A DNA stretch of 64,000 nucleotides, from the NCBI RefSeq assembly GCF_905220365.1, contig NC_061126.1, forward strand, positions 12,028,001 through 12,092,000. The letters are read 5' to 3'. Numbering within the stretch: the first letter of the stretch is position 1; each line of letters opens with the position of its first letter. A program made the position numbers and the translations under genes. A model generated the notes under the pieces. That model did not search any database, was not told where the DNA came from, and saw only the letters and a list, made by a program, of their open reading frames with translations. The stretch is from Vanessa cardui (taxonomy: Eukaryota; Arthropoda; Insecta; Lepidoptera; Nymphalidae). Positions 48,846 to 60,717 of this stretch are shown piece by piece.

Positions 48846-49184
48846 GTACGACACGACTTAGATGTAGCATCGGAAAATTCAATAAAACTGATTTCTGCCG
48901 ATTCACACGACTAATGAAATAGCTCCCTATCGCGCCATTCGATGCTATTTGTCGCTATAGATCCTCGCGTCAGTTCAACTTGAGAAAGCAAGTGCATGTA
49001 AATCGACGTGTCAAATTGACGAATATATTAGGTCATATGATATGACAAGTTATTACGTTTCTGTAAAGACCATATTCACATAAGAAATAAACATTGATAT
49101 TTCGGGATAGCGAACTTAGCTCGGATGTTTTTCGGTCGTCGGTTTTACAAATTTTGTCGATGTTACATCTAAGTTGTGTCGTAC
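48846..49184. mobile_element. MITE family J, copy 1 (TA-flanked)
   Basis: Ends GTACGACACGACTTAGATGT and, reversed, GTACGACACAACTTAGATGT form terminal inverted repeats of about 35 bp (GATGTAGCATCGG continues). A TA lies on each side. It is 339 bp with no ORF, consistent with a Tc1/mariner-type nonautonomous element. Confidence 0.9.
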
Positions 49185-49186
49185 TA

Positions 49187-50507
49187 GAAGAATTATTTAA
49201 ATTTATTGGTTAATAAATGAATGGAAGATATCTAACAGAATGAAAGACTATTCCGATATAATGTGTCGCATACACATATTCATATTTACGTACATATATG
49301 GAAATGCAGCCACCCGTCTTTTGGTTACCAATATACTTCTACTTAATAAAGCAAAGCAAGCAAAGAAAATCTTATAAATTAAAAAAAAATGATAAAGAAC
49401 TTGTAAGAAAAGTTTTACTAACAAAATCGGAATACCTGTCTGAATCGGAACGAAACGTTTTAATGGTTATTAGTGTTAATGAATTCTGCCAGTCTGTCAT
49501 TCAATATAACAGCAAAACACAATTCGCCTGCACTTGCAGTTAGCAATTACTCAAACCTTTGGCACTAAATTGCATGATAATGAAGCGGTATAGACTCATT
49601 TAGCTTGTCCGACACTTCATTGATATGCAGCTGGCTCTTAACCGGGACGTTTTGAGAAAGCAGAAATTTCAACGATTTAATCCGTGCTATTTCAGGTAAA
49701 ATCTTAATTTTATAAAGCAAATTAATCCTTGCGAATATCTTGGATCTTTAATAAAATATTTTAGATGTAATGTTTGTATAAGTCTCTGACAATATTTTGA
49801 TTAAAAAGTTGCTTTATTTCATCTCTTGTGTGAGGGATAGTTGTACTGTGAATTTCTTTTACTAGACACACAGTGTTTTTATTTAAGAATTTAATTGTAA
49901 CGTCTAATTAAGTAAACGGTAAATAGTTTTTTTTTTATAGAATGTCACTGTGATTTTAGAAAAATCAGAAAGGACAAAAACTTTAAAATTAATGCTCTCA
50001 TAAATAACTTATACATTTTTAAAATGCCTAAGTATCTAAAAAGATTTTAGATCATAAGTACTCTTTGAAAGCAATGAAGTACAACATTATGTAAAAGTAG
50101 GCATATTACGAATATTAAAAGCAACTTTCTATAGCACTTGTGACAGACATGATGACCAACTTCGCGAACGAGCCAAAAAGTTAAGCAAACTTATAAACCA
50201 ATCTTATTTCACCACTAAGGAAAGAAACGCTTTATTACAGATTACGGGAACATTATTGGGTATACTTCTGAAAGCGTATTACGAGTAACAATGAAATTGA
50301 TGAGCTTTATACCCTACTTTATGTTTCGAATTCGGCGACAAACATAAATTTACACATAAAATACGTTCGCGTTAAATTACCCGTATGAAGTTATTAGTCA
50401 CTCATTTGGGCGTTTTCTTGGTTTTAAACACGAATAATTTTGTGATACAAGTATGCATTTTGCATTTTTTTTAATAAACAAATAAAAAATTGTCTTGTTT
50501 GTATCTA
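49187..50507. other. stretch without recognised content
   Basis: The 81-codon plus-strand ORF at 49298-49543 is lysine/serine-rich with no recognisable motif. Confidence 0.3.
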
Positions 50508-50760
50508 AATCAAATCAAATCAAAGTAAACTTTATTCAAGTAGGCTGTTACAAGCACTTTTGAATCGTCATTTTACAATTAAGTGAAGTTACCAGCGGTT
50601 CGGAAAGTAGATTCTACCGAGAAGAACCGGCAAGAAAATCAGTAGTTACTCTTTTTTAACATTTAAAAAATACAAAGTCATGTTAGTTAAATACAATTAT
50701 AATATATCCTGCTTGGAAGTCAACAGGTATTAACTCCACGCTTTTTATCATTTATAATTC
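50508..50760 (-). mobile_element. LINE family D, 3' end
   Basis: Plus-strand text begins with (AAATC)n and AAAGTAAACTTTATTCAAGT, continues GGTTCGGAAAGTAGATTCTA and GCTTGGAAGTCAACAGGTAT, and reaches the ORF2 C-terminus region, where a one-base loss shifts the KKAW frame. Closest to the 12565 copy. Confidence 0.85.
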
Positions 50761-51208
50761 TAATCTATTTATATTTCGAATATTTAATGTTCACATTTAC
50801 AAAAATGCAGTGACTGTTTTACATGCCTATAATTTTAAACATTATACCTACATCAAACTCAAATTTACCGAGTGAAGTTCCATATTTTTAGACTTCAAAA
50901 GGTTCAAGACTCTAGAGATTTCTCAAGAACTAATTGATACTTGAAATGAGTGAAAACGTTACTTAATATTTGAGACTTTACAATCCATCATATAAACGAC
51001 TACGATTCACGACAAAACACTGAACGAGTAGAGTAGTCTAGTAGTCAAAATAAGGTAGTATATTTAGTAATATATTTCATAACACATTTGAAGACAATAA
51101 TCATATACTCTGAATTAAGTTAATTATTCATATTTATAATCACACAATTGTCTTGGTCTTATAAAAATAAGTTTTTTTAAATAACATAATTGAATGCTCA
51201 TTAGGAGT

Positions 51209-51264
51209 GGACGATTATGTTCAGCAGTGGACGTCTTATGGCTGATATGATCATGATGATGATA
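51209..51264 (+). mobile_element. RTE LINE, terminal 3' remnant
   Basis: A short frame reads DDYVQQWTSYG then stop, followed by GATCATGATGATGAT. This is the same ending as the RTE insertion at 23306, older and shorter. Confidence 0.75.
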
Positions 51265-51273
51265 TATTATACT

Positions 51274-51460
51274 AATAGCAACCCGCGGCTTTGCTAAGTT
51301 AGGCAAAAAAGTAGTCCTTTCTTTGAGTAGTCTTTTCAAGTAGACTTTTCAAGTTTGCTTCGTACCAAAATTCATTAAATTCGGTTCAGCTGTTTGATCG
51401 TGAATGACTGATAGACAGACACACCCGCAAAGTTCTTTTCGCATTTATAATATTAATGTA
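51274..51460 (-). repeat. repeat family H copy
   Basis: AGCAACCCGCGGCTTTGCTA, AAATTCGGTTCAGCTGTTTG, ACTGATAGACAGACACACCC and TTTTCGCATTTATAATATTA. The minus-strand ORF at 51124-51339 overlaps and is not a gene. Confidence 0.82.
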
Positions 51461-51639
51461 ATTAATCAATATGAAAAAAAAATTTGGTAAGACAAATGTA
51501 GCGCTTTTGCAAATTCGTCAATCAACCTTTAATTGCGAATGCTAAGAAGATTATAAAATCATTTATTAATCGAAGTCTTAATAAAATATATTGTAACAGA
51601 TAAATCCTCCTTCATTCCTTCCCTTCGATTACTTTTTAT

Positions 51640-51820
51640 GTAATTGGCAAGGGACGAGGGAATTGGTCACCTGATCTTTAGGGCTCATCACCACCCATAT
51701 ACATTGGCGCTGTAAGAAGTTCTAAACATTACTTATATCACCAATATCATCACCGACCTTGGTAGCTTAGATTTATGTCCTTGTATTTGGTATCACTATG
51801 TCACTGCAACCTAAGCGGAG
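51640..51820 (+). repeat. repeat family B, first half
   Basis: CCTGATCTTTAGGGCTCATC, ACCACCCATATACATTGGCG and CTGTAAGAAGTTCTAAACAT lead to a diverged ACCTTGGTAGCTTAGAT. Confidence 0.65.
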
Positions 51821-52005
51821 GTCTACTGATGTTTAGTTAGTGATTAAGAAAATTGTAAACTAACCTAAACAAATAGAAACATAAATTAGAAAAACTGACA
51901 AGAAATATGGAAACTTGTACCTATCTCAAGTTATCTCAAGTTATAGTCTGTGTAACTAATAATAGTAATAGTGAAAAAGAATTACTCTTCACCGACTATC
52001 AGAGT

Positions 52006-52301
52006 AAAGTAAAGTAACAGCCTGTAAATTTCCCACTGCTGGCCTCATCTTCCATTAAGGAGAGGGTTTGGAACATATTCCACCACGCTACTCCAATGCA
52101 GGTTGGTGGAATGCACATGTGGCAGAATTTCTATGAAATTAGACACATGCAGGTTTCCTCACGATGTTTTCCTTCACCGCCGAGCACGAGATGAATTATA
52201 AACACAAATTAAGCACATACATATGTATAGTGGAGCTTGCCTCGGTTTGAACCCGCAATCATTGGTTAAGATACACGGGTGCTAACCACTGGGCCATCTC
52301 A
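52006..52301 (-). mobile_element. SINE family A with 12-bp target-site duplication
   Basis: Complete reversed copy: AAAGTAAAGTAACAGCCTGT tail, CACGATGTTTTCCTTCACCG, GGTTTGAACCCGCAATCATT, and GGGCCATCTCA head. GACTATCAGAGT (51994-52005) and GACTGTCAGAGT (52302-52313) flank it with one mismatch. Confidence 0.95.
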
Positions 52302-52336
52302 GACTGTCAGAGTCTAGTGTAGTCTTTAAGTTATAA

Positions 52337-52430
52337 CTTATCCTGCATAAAAATCAACAAATACTATTGATTATTTTTATGATCTATAGAATTGTTTGTC
52401 GAGTAAAACGCCTATTAATAAAATATTTTT
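52337..52430 (-). mobile_element. LINE family D, ORF2 C-terminal fragment
   Basis: A minus-strand frame reads AFYSTNNSIDHKNNQ then stop, aligning with AYYSIQDFVDDKKAWN of the 12565 copy. ATCCTGCATAAAAATCAAC matches the UTR start just past the stop. Confidence 0.65.
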
Positions 52431-53036
52431 CATGATGTAAAACAACAACAGTGAAAATTATTTGGAGATATTACATAAAGTGGACATTTTGCCCAAGGAA
52501 ACCAAAAATAAAAATTTAGTTAGTATTTTTTGGATTTTTTTTGTTACATTTTTTCTATACGGATTGTTTTTTTATATAATGACTTTGATTTATGTGATGA
52601 TCCTTGATTTTATTGATAGTGATAGCGTTGTGCTGAAGTTGGCATAGTCTTATCTGATAGCTATCAATCAAATCAATACTGTTTTGTATAATTGTATATG
52701 CTGGCGAAGGTTAATGTATAGTCTTATCAGGCTATTTTTGGGACGATAGCTATCTATAATAGAATCAATACTGTTTTAAATTATTGTATATTTTGTTGAA
52801 GGTGAATATAATCTTATCAGACACCTACTCTTGTTTTGGCCCTTGAGTTAGACAGTGTATCAGTCAAAAAGTTGATACTTAATTGTTATCTATTTGAAAT
52901 AATGACTACGATTTCATTTCCCATAATTGTATAACTAGGCAAACACTTCTGTTATACCCGACCGTATTATTATCATTTCAAATTTATTAAATATAAAAAT
53001 ATGAATATGTTTACAAATTAACTTATTTTTTTTAAT
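52431..53036. other. stretch with internal near-repeats
   Basis: TCTTATCTGATAGCTATCAA, CTTATCAGGCTATTT...GATAGCTATC and TCTTATCAGACACC recur three times between 52640 and 52830 at about 80-90-bp spacing with ACTGTTTT...TTGTATA text between, suggesting an old local duplication. The 61-codon ORF at 52462-52647 is unsupported. Confidence 0.4.
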
Positions 53037-53302
53037 GGAATAGGTTGTTGGACGAGCATATGGGCCTCCTGATGGTAAGTGGTCACCATCACCCATAGAC
53101 AATGGCGCTGTAAGAAATATTAACTATTCCTCAACCTTGGGAACTAAGATGCTATGTCCCTTGTGTCTGTAGTTACACTGGCTCACTCACCCTTCAAACC
53201 AGAACACAACAATACTGCGTACTGTTTAGCGGTAGAATATCTGATGAGTAGGTGGTACCTACCCAGGCGGGCTTGCAAAGCCCTACCACCAAGTAAATAT
53301 AT
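53037..53302 (+). repeat. repeat family B, best copy
   Basis: It carries the head ATAGGTTGTTGGACGAGCAT, GTAAGTGGTCACCATCACCC, ATGGCGCTGTAAGAAATATT, CACCCTTCAAACCAGAACAC and the end CTACCACCAAGTAAA. No coding potential. Confidence 0.88.
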
Positions 53303-53329
53303 ATTACATTGATGTAAGACCTCTTTGTA

Positions 53330-53478
53330 TACGTCACTTTTTTCTAGTTAAACAGTAGCCTATTTCCTTCCTCAGGCTCTTGATGATTTGTGTACCAGAT
53401 TTCATTTAAATCGGTCCAGTAGTTTTGGCGTTCAAGCGTGACAGACACAGTTACTTTCGCGTTTATAATATTAGTATG
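53330..53478 (-). repeat. repeat family H copy
   Basis: AGTAGCCTATTTCCTTCCTC, TTTAAATCGGTCCAGTAGTT and TTTCGCGTTTATAATATTAG. Confidence 0.78.
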
Positions 53479-54719
53479 GTTCATACCTACTTTAAAATTA
53501 TTATCATATTATGTAGATATTGTATTTCTCACATGTTTTTTAGATAGTAAAATAGCAATACGACAATTTGAATAGCATATCAAGCTCTTAACGTTTATGG
53601 AAACAATAAATCTCTCACAATATGCCATCGTAATGTAACAGAAATCAATTCATAGATTATTCTTATTATTATGGCTTTCTGAATGACTCACAAAGTCCGG
53701 AATAAAGCAATTTATGTTCGTTTTATATTCACAAAGGGAAATGGATCCATTATATAGTAAAGTTATTTCACTTATTCCCATATCGTATTATGTATTCGTG
53801 TATTTATATACGACAACAATTGTAAAAATGTGTTTTGAATACTCTTCATATTATTGTCAAAATCGCTTTCACTTCTCCACCCACACAGACATATCTATGC
53901 ATATTTAACTTTCAAGTGATTCAAGTCTGAACTCTTGGTACATTTGTTTTATTTTCAAATTCCATACTACATTTCGACACCTCCCGCGCATAAAGTCGTA
54001 TGAAAAAAATTGTAAAATTTGCAGTAGTATCTTATGAGTGAGAAAATATGTATTTTTCAGGGATGTGTAGTTTTCATTATAGTATTGAAATTTCATTTTG
54101 AACAGAAACCATGTTACGATTTTTTGCGTAGAGGGTGTTGATATTTTTCGCAGGGTTGTTGACAAATGATTCATTTTTAACTTAATGTCTAGTTATTTTA
54201 AATAGTTAGTCGTATCTTCCTATGTAAATATTACGTTATTACTTTTTCTCCAAGCAAATGAATATAAAACCGATTCTTTCGGATACTTAATCTATCAGAG
54301 TCCAACCCTGATCTAAAAATGCTAATTGATAGTAATGACTTATCATCTAGTAACCAATTCGTAAATTTTTCTAAATATGAATAAAAACAATATTGCTTCG
54401 ATTGTCACATGTAGCTTGATACAACCTTTTCTACTATTCATAGAGTTAACAACGTGTTAAAATAAAAAATAAGTTTATTCAAAGCTGCCAGACACAGAGC
54501 AAAAGCGTTATTCGTAAACAAAAATTCAAACGTAACTCATCCAACGACCTGCCTGGAGCAACTCGCGATATTTTTCATTCCAGCAATACATTAAACATTC
54601 ATAAAAATATGTTTTGTCTGTGAACTTGGTAACGTTAATGTAATTTGATATGTCATACGCAATCTCAAATGAATGTACTTACATGAGTAATTTGTATGTA
54701 AACATATATTTTTAACTAG
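53479..54719. other. AT-rich stretch, nothing recognised
   Basis: ORFs of 64 codons (53714-53908, +) and 89 codons (53905-54174, -) are unsupported. Confidence 0.35.
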
Positions 54720-54900
54720 ATCTGCCCGCAAACTTGTATACGATGGAATTTAAGAAAAAAAAATGTAGACTAAGTTACTTATTATACCAGTTAAAAGCAC
54801 CATCGAAATTGGTCCAGTCGTTCCAGAGGTAAGCCGGAACAAACAGACCAACAGACAGATGGATAGACAAAAATTGTAAAAAATATTAGTTTGGTATATG
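54720..54900 (-). repeat. retroposon-tail-like repeat
   Basis: CTAGATCTGCCCGCAAACTT, TCGAAATTGGTCCAGTCGTT and ACAGACCAACAGACAGATGG then ACAAAAATTGTAAAAAATAT. Layout is like family H but of a different subgroup; class unknown. Confidence 0.5.
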
Positions 54901-55314
54901 TACCGTGTATACACATACATACATATACATTGAGTAAAAGAGGGCTATTTTAATATTACAAACAGACACTCCAATTTTATTATATGTATATAGATTAACT
55001 CAGTACTGTACATATTTTCATCCTGAGGACGTAGGTTAAGTCAATAAAAAAAACAAAAGCAATGCCAGTCTCAAGTTGGATTTTCGATTCTTATAAAGCA
55101 CGCAACCTGTTGACTCTAAATCTGACCTCATCCAAACGTAACACATAAAAATATTAGTCTTTTAGAATGAAGGAGAAACGTTCTCAACGGTGTTTATTCG
55201 CTTTCAAGTGATGTAACAAAGAGGCCGTATGCACTGACAGTGCTTTGAGAAAGATTTCAAATTTGAAGAAAGGTTAGAACGCCTTTAAAAAAATATACCA
55301 TTTGTATAATCATC

Positions 55315-55564
55315 AAAACAAAGTCGCATACCGATCTGTCCCTATGCTATCTTTAAAATGACGCAACGGATTTTGATGCGGTTTTTTTAATAGATAGAGT
55401 GATTTGAAAGAAAGGTTTTTGTATGTAATACATGGACAATATAGTAAAGAATCACTGATAATTATAGAATATATTAATAGTTTCTAATGCGATGTCATAA
55501 ATGAACAGATTCGGTAGTAGTATTATCAGTATTACACCTGTGCGAAGCCGGGGCGGGTCGTTAG
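55315..55564 (-). repeat. repeat family C copy
   Basis: CAAAACAAAGTCGCATACCG, ACGCAACGGATTTTGATGCG, TACATGGACAATATAGTAAA and GCGAAGCCGGGGCGGGTCG. Confidence 0.88.
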
Positions 55565-55915
55565 TGTGTCTATTAAACTTACAAAAATAAATCTTATACG
55601 TTATATATTACGGTTAAAAGTAACTTTGATGCATTAGACTATAAAAAGCAAGGGTGTGTAACATACAAATTGAAGGTTATTGATAAAACTATAAACATGG
55701 AACAAATTAATGAATGAAACGTTAGAAATACATTATATTTTTGTCATTATTTGTACAAGACCAACCAAACCAGTAACGAAAATAAAGAATAAATGTCACA
55801 TAAACAGTTCGAAGACGACATGCTGTTTGCCGTCACGTAAAACGAATCGGTCTAACTCGCAAAAAGTACCAATAGAAGCTTATTATCAAAAAATAAAATC
55901 ATTATTATCAATTTG

Positions 55916-56214
55916 AGTCGAGATGGTCCAGTGGTTAGAACGGGTGTACCCGTTAATCGATGATTGCGGTTACAAACCCAGGCAAGCACCGGTAATTCAT
56001 ATGCTTAATTTGTTTTTATAATTCATCTCGTGCTCAACGGTAAAGGAAAACATCGTGAGGAAACCTGCATGTGACAAATTTCATAAAAATTCTGCCACAT
56101 GTGTATTCCACCAACCCGCATTGGAACAGCGTGGTGGATTATGTTCCAAACCTTCTCCTCATAGGGAGAGAAGGCCTTTAGCCCAGCAGTGGGAAGTTAC
56201 AGGCTGTTGTTGTA
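55916..56214 (+). mobile_element. SINE family A, full-length
   Basis: Head GTCGAGATGGTCCAGTGGTT, a one-base-altered B box GCGGTTACAAACCC, CCAACCCGCATTGGAACAGC, CCCAGCAGTGGGAAGTTACA and a GGCTGTTGTTGT tail. TATCAA on both sides may be a short target duplication. Confidence 0.95.
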
Positions 56215-56783
56215 TCAAATAACACTTCAACAAGTAATTTGTACCACAAATATAATACACCATACGATATTAACTATCAATAACGTTTCTGCTATAAATA
56301 ACAAAAATAACCACTTAAAAGAATTCAAAAAACATTCCTAAACCTAGAACCTGACGATAAAAGGCGAAATATTTTATCGAAATAAACTGCCTTACAATGT
56401 AAAGAACACGTAGCATACAGTGATCTATCATTTTTATGAGCTACCCATAAAAGCCCTAAGTCCGCAAGCCGAGTGTATGTAACAGCCTATATAAAACCGT
56501 TCTTGTGGGGAATTCGCAAAAGTTTTGGTTAAGAACACAAAACCAAATACTTAGGAAACATAATGATAGAAATTTAAAATATGTAATATCTCAAATCACA
56601 CGTCATAAAAATAATATGTTAAGTGTAATGTAAAAATACTTTGAGGTGTATGGATGATATAGTTATTCAACGATCTTTTATTTTACATCTGCCCGTATCA
56701 GCGTTCACAATTTATTATTTACAAAAGACAATTCAGCTTCATTAATTTTAATTAAGAGTACCAAGTAATAATATAATAATAAT
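56215..56783. other. AT-rich stretch
   Basis: It ends in an (ATA)n run at 56760-56783 that probably belongs to the neighbouring SINE tail. Confidence 0.35.
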
Positions 56784-56998
56784 ATGAGACAACATCACAT
56801 ACATACGGTACCCTGATCCCAATGTAAGTAGCTAAAGCACTTGTGTTATGGAAATTAGAAGTAACAACAGTACCAGCACCCAGACCCGAGACAACATAGA
56901 AAATTAATGATAATCTACATCGACTCGGCCGAGAATCGAACCCGGGACCTCCGAGTGGCATACCCATGAAAGCCGGAGTACACACCAAACGACCGAGT
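56784..56998 (-). mobile_element. SINE family A2
   Basis: Plus-strand text: TGAGACAACATCACATACAT, CCCAATGTAAGTAGCTAAAG, TCGACTCGGCCGAGAATCGA and ACCCGGGACCTCCGAGTGG, the reversed tRNA-like head. The 83-codon ORF at 56752-57003 is this SINE. Confidence 0.92.
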
Positions 56999-58269
56999 AT
57001 CACTTATAATATTGTTATTCTCATTGGAGTAACATATCAAGTAAAAAAGTGTATTTTTATAACAGCGATACGACTGTAATACTCGTAGCTATATAGAGGT
57101 ATTCAATCACAATATTGTTTCGTTTCCTCATCGGGAATATATCAACTCGTAGCGCTATCAAGCATTAACCTTTATTTGTATAATCTTATCTGAATAGATC
57201 CAACGAATGATCCTTAATAAAGCTGATTTTTTAGATAATGATCCAATATTGATCAAAGTTCAACAAACTAATAGTTCAACTAGCTTTTGGCTGCGTTGGC
57301 TATGTACAGCAAACACAAGCGTGCACTAAGGTGTACTTTATATTTCCTTGGGGTTCGATGAGACAGATACAACATGATCCGGCGTAGAACTAATAGTTCT
57401 ATGTAATTTCTAAAGCATGGCTCTAAAACTATTAATTCCGTAACATTGAGTTTCTATTCAGAAGAATTTAATAGTAAAGTTCAAAATCTATAGCCAAATC
57501 GGCCATTTGAACAAATGTTTCATATTCAATCGATTACACTGTGTTACTAAAATAATATATAAATACCATATAACACAAAATCATTCCTTTACCAAATATC
57601 ATGGAATCTGTTTTTTCTATATTCAAATAAATATATGACAAGCCAAAATATACATCATCAAAGAAATGAAGCCTTGGAACACGTTTTCATGTATACGTAA
57701 AATAGCATAAAAAATAACCACTTTTGAGAAGCGATACGACTTGTCTCCATGCTATATTCAGGTCTGCAAGACATACTTTATGCAACCTAGCGCGATTTCG
57801 CGTGAGGAATTACATGATGTTTTTTTACAATTTGTTTTTAATTATTTGTATAAACTGTGATCATCATGTATAACTTTACAAAACAAACAAAGCTGGGGTT
57901 GCAAACGAGTCCAATAGACACGGATGAAGTTAATTATTGCCATGTTTATCTGGTTTATTATTATACCAAGTAGCAGTGTCGACGATGTTGTTGTATGCAA
58001 ATGAACTCTGATTTAGGACATGGTATCTCGGTGGAATAACGTACTGAAATAATAAAGGCAATGTCCATGTGTTGACTCTGAAAGCAAGCAGAGCTGAATC
58101 ACTAAATTGTTTCGTTTTGCTTTACACATGAATTATGATATACATTCAGTACAATACACGTTAACCCTTTAAATTTTATCAAGCGATTGATGATGGATGA
58201 TTTTTTGAAAATAGTACAATGCTGAAAAAGATAGGTGAACAATGTATGACTAACAATAGTCTTAAATAC
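56999..58269. other. stretch without recognised content
   Basis: No repeat shared within the window. A short GC-richer patch is at 57270-57400. No gene was seen. Confidence 0.35.
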
Positions 58270-58514
58270 ATGACGACATCCGTGGTTGAGTGGTGTGTAC
58301 ACCGGTTTTCATGGGTACACCATGCTTATGCTTATGCCCGAGGTCCCGGGTTCGATTCCCGGCCGAGTCGATGTAGATTATCATTATTTGTCTATGTTGT
58401 CTTGGGTCTAGGTATTTGCGGTAGCGTCGTTACTTGTGATTTTCCATAACATAAGTCCTTTAGCTAGAGTAAAAGATATTTGATGTTGTCTCATATCTAT
58501 TTATTTATTTATTA
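58270..58514 (+). mobile_element. SINE family A2 with tRNA-like head
   Basis: ATGACGACATCCGTGGTTGA is the A-box side. GTCCCGGGTTCGATTCCCGG carries a canonical B box. A short ATGCTTATGCTTATG insertion sits between them. The body ends TGATGTTGTCTCAT and (TTTA)n. Not a functional tRNA: the spacing is wrong and SINE body follows. The ORF at 58219-58449 is this repeat. Confidence 0.93.
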
Positions 58515-58635
58515 TGTATTATATTATCGTTACGATAAATAACAGTTTTCAGAACAAGAGACTATTGCCTTCCATATAAAGTTTACTTTACCGTCTGGTC
58601 GAGATTTTACTGCTGCAATACCCAAATAAATAACA

Positions 58636-58700
58636 AATTCAAATCCCAGGTTCGAATTCCGGTTCAAACAAATAAAAGTTATTGGATTTTTGTCTTTGGT
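58636..58700 (+). repeat. tRNA-like repeat family A3, fragment
   Basis: CAAATCCCAGGTTCGAATTC then CGGTTCAAACAAATAAAAGT and TATTGGATTTTTGTC match, in opposite orientation, the B-box end of the 44470 copy. Confidence 0.5.
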
Positions 58701-58860
58701 CTCGTGAATATCTTGGACAGAAGGCAATGTTGTCCTCCTGTGATGTTTACAACAACCTTTCTTTAGAAGGAATTAATAAAGTTAGATTCGATCAGGTCTT
58801 AGTTACATAATCGCCGCCTACGTAGATACACAGGCAAAGTAAATAAGATATTTATTTATG

Positions 58861-59076
58861 CTAATATTATAAATGCAAAGGTAACTAATGTACCTCTATA
58901 TGCTAAAACTACTGAATCGATTTAGAATACATTTTGTATGGCAGTTTGGGTTCTGGGGAAGGACACGGATAACTTTTTTAATTCATCCATTGAACCCTTC
59001 AAGGGATGAATTTAATGCGGGTGATAGTTTGTGTGCTATAAAATTTTATAAATTAAGCGGAAGCAAAGCCGGATAT
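58861..59076 (+). repeat. repeat family H copy, long form
   Basis: CTAATATTATAAATGCAAAG, ACTACTGAATCGATTTAGAA, GCGGGTGATAGTTTGTGTGC and AAGCGGAAGCAAAGCCGG. The 82-codon ORF at 58888-59136 is this repeat. Confidence 0.8.
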
Positions 59077-59921
59077 ACGGTAAAACAAGTTTATAATATT
59101 CTAGAAGTTAAGGTCCTAAGTAGTAATATTGAATAAACATCTTACATATTAACCATACGCATAGATGTATACTGTGCTGCTGACTCATAAGAAAGTGAAG
59201 TAAAAATATTAGGAAACAAATTATTCACTTCGATCAGAAATGAAATTTTATAGTTGTAATATTTTTCAATAATTATTCCTCGTTGTAAATAAATTTATTT
59301 AAAAACGATTCAAAATGTTAAATTAAAGATCATATAAATGTAAATGCTTGAAGGGAATATCTATGACAGAAGTCAGGTAACGAAACCATTGATCACTCTG
59401 ATATCTTACAGTTCAAATGACAAATGACGTATAATTTCAATTTCTTTACGTTTTGACGCCAGATAAATCGTCTATGTATTTTGGTTTGATCGAATTTTCA
59501 TATTTTCTGACGCTTTGAGCTAAAAATAAAGTAGTATTGTATCAGAATTATAATTATTAAATTATGAAAATTAAATAATTCATAAAACAAACGGATTTAA
59601 AAAAATAATCATTCTCTAAACATACATCTTAACGTTTATGATTGACGATTCTTGACGGCGTTAATTGTGTTTTAAAACTCTTAACAGAGCAAAGCAGAGT
59701 ACACTTTGCTTCTTATTTTAATATGTGATAATCCACGAAGAATATCAATTAGGTATTTTTTAGTCAAAGCATAAAAAGTACAAACAAAAACAAAACTACA
59801 ATTACTTGTCGGCCAACCGCGTCTCTAATAAAACGAAAATGTATGTACGTAAAGTTCAGAGGAAATTCTCTCCAATTAAATTAGCGGTTGAAACGCATTG
59901 CATTTATTATAAAGCTGTATA
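59077..59921. other. AT-rich stretch, nothing recognised
   Basis: No coding or repeat signal found. Confidence 0.35.
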
Positions 59922-60224
59922 GTACGACACAGCTTAGATGTAGCATCGGCAAAATTCGTAAAACCGATCACATCCGAATTAAGTACGCTGTCCCAAATTA
60001 TCAATATTTATTTCTTATGAGAATATGATCTACACAAACGTAATAATTTATGTCATATCATATGACCTTATTAATATATTCATCAATTTGAGACGTCATT
60101 ATGTACTTGCTTTCTCGGTTTGGTCTCACGTAAGAAAGATGGGGAGCTATTTTCATTGGTTATATAAATCGGCAGTAATAGGTTTTATTGAATTTGCCGA
60201 TGCTACATCTAAGTTATGTCGTAC
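59922..60224. mobile_element. MITE family J, copy 2 (TA-flanked)
   Basis: GTACGACACAGCTTAGATGT and, reversed, GTACGACATAACTTAGATGT form the ends, with TA on each side (59920-59921, 60225-60226). It is 303 bp. The inner GTCATATCATATGAC block is inverted relative to copy 1. The 77-codon ORF at 60025-60258 lies in it and is not a gene. Confidence 0.9.
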
Positions 60225-60600
60225 TATACCTGACTCGCTTTTAGGTTATCCAGGTTAAGAGCTTAGTTGTAAATTAAATATAAGTCATTATGTAAATTAC
60301 TAGCCATAACTCGTTGTTACAATAGTCTTAGCAGCCTTGCTATTAAATAATCAGTGATTTTTTATTTGTACTTTATGTGTACTGTACCACATACATGTCG
60401 CGAGTAGTATTAATATAATTTACATTAGAAAAGTAAAAACGTAATGTAACTGCAACAGGCTCATTAATATTTTTATTATTTATTTAATGAGTCGTAAAAA
60501 AGACGGGCATAAGAGGTTAGGTCAAACTTTATGGTATACTAGGATTTATATTTGGTATTCGTTTTTAATGTAGTCGTATGTATTTGTAATTTTCGTATAT

Positions 60601-60717
60601 TAGTTGCCGCCCACGGTTTCACATAGAATTTATTGGTTACATGGCAAGTATAATCATCTATTTTGTATCAAATTTCATCAAACCAGATTGGCTTACTTTC
60701 GCATTTATAATAATAGT
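60601..60717 (-). repeat. repeat family H, shortened copy
   Basis: TAGTTGCCGCCCACGGTTTC, TATCAAATTTCATCAAACCA and TTTCGCATTTATAATAATAG. Confidence 0.7.

Noticed and set aside
56752..57003. 83-codon minus-strand ORF with a C/G-rich middle
   Set aside because: It is SINE A2 read through; the similar peptide at 58219-58449 is the other copy of the same SINE.
58270..58370. tRNA gene suggested by GTGGTTGAGTGG and GGTTCGATTCCC
   Set aside because: The A-to-B box spacing and stem pairing do not fit a tRNA, and the same sequence continues into a SINE body also found at 15978 and 56784.
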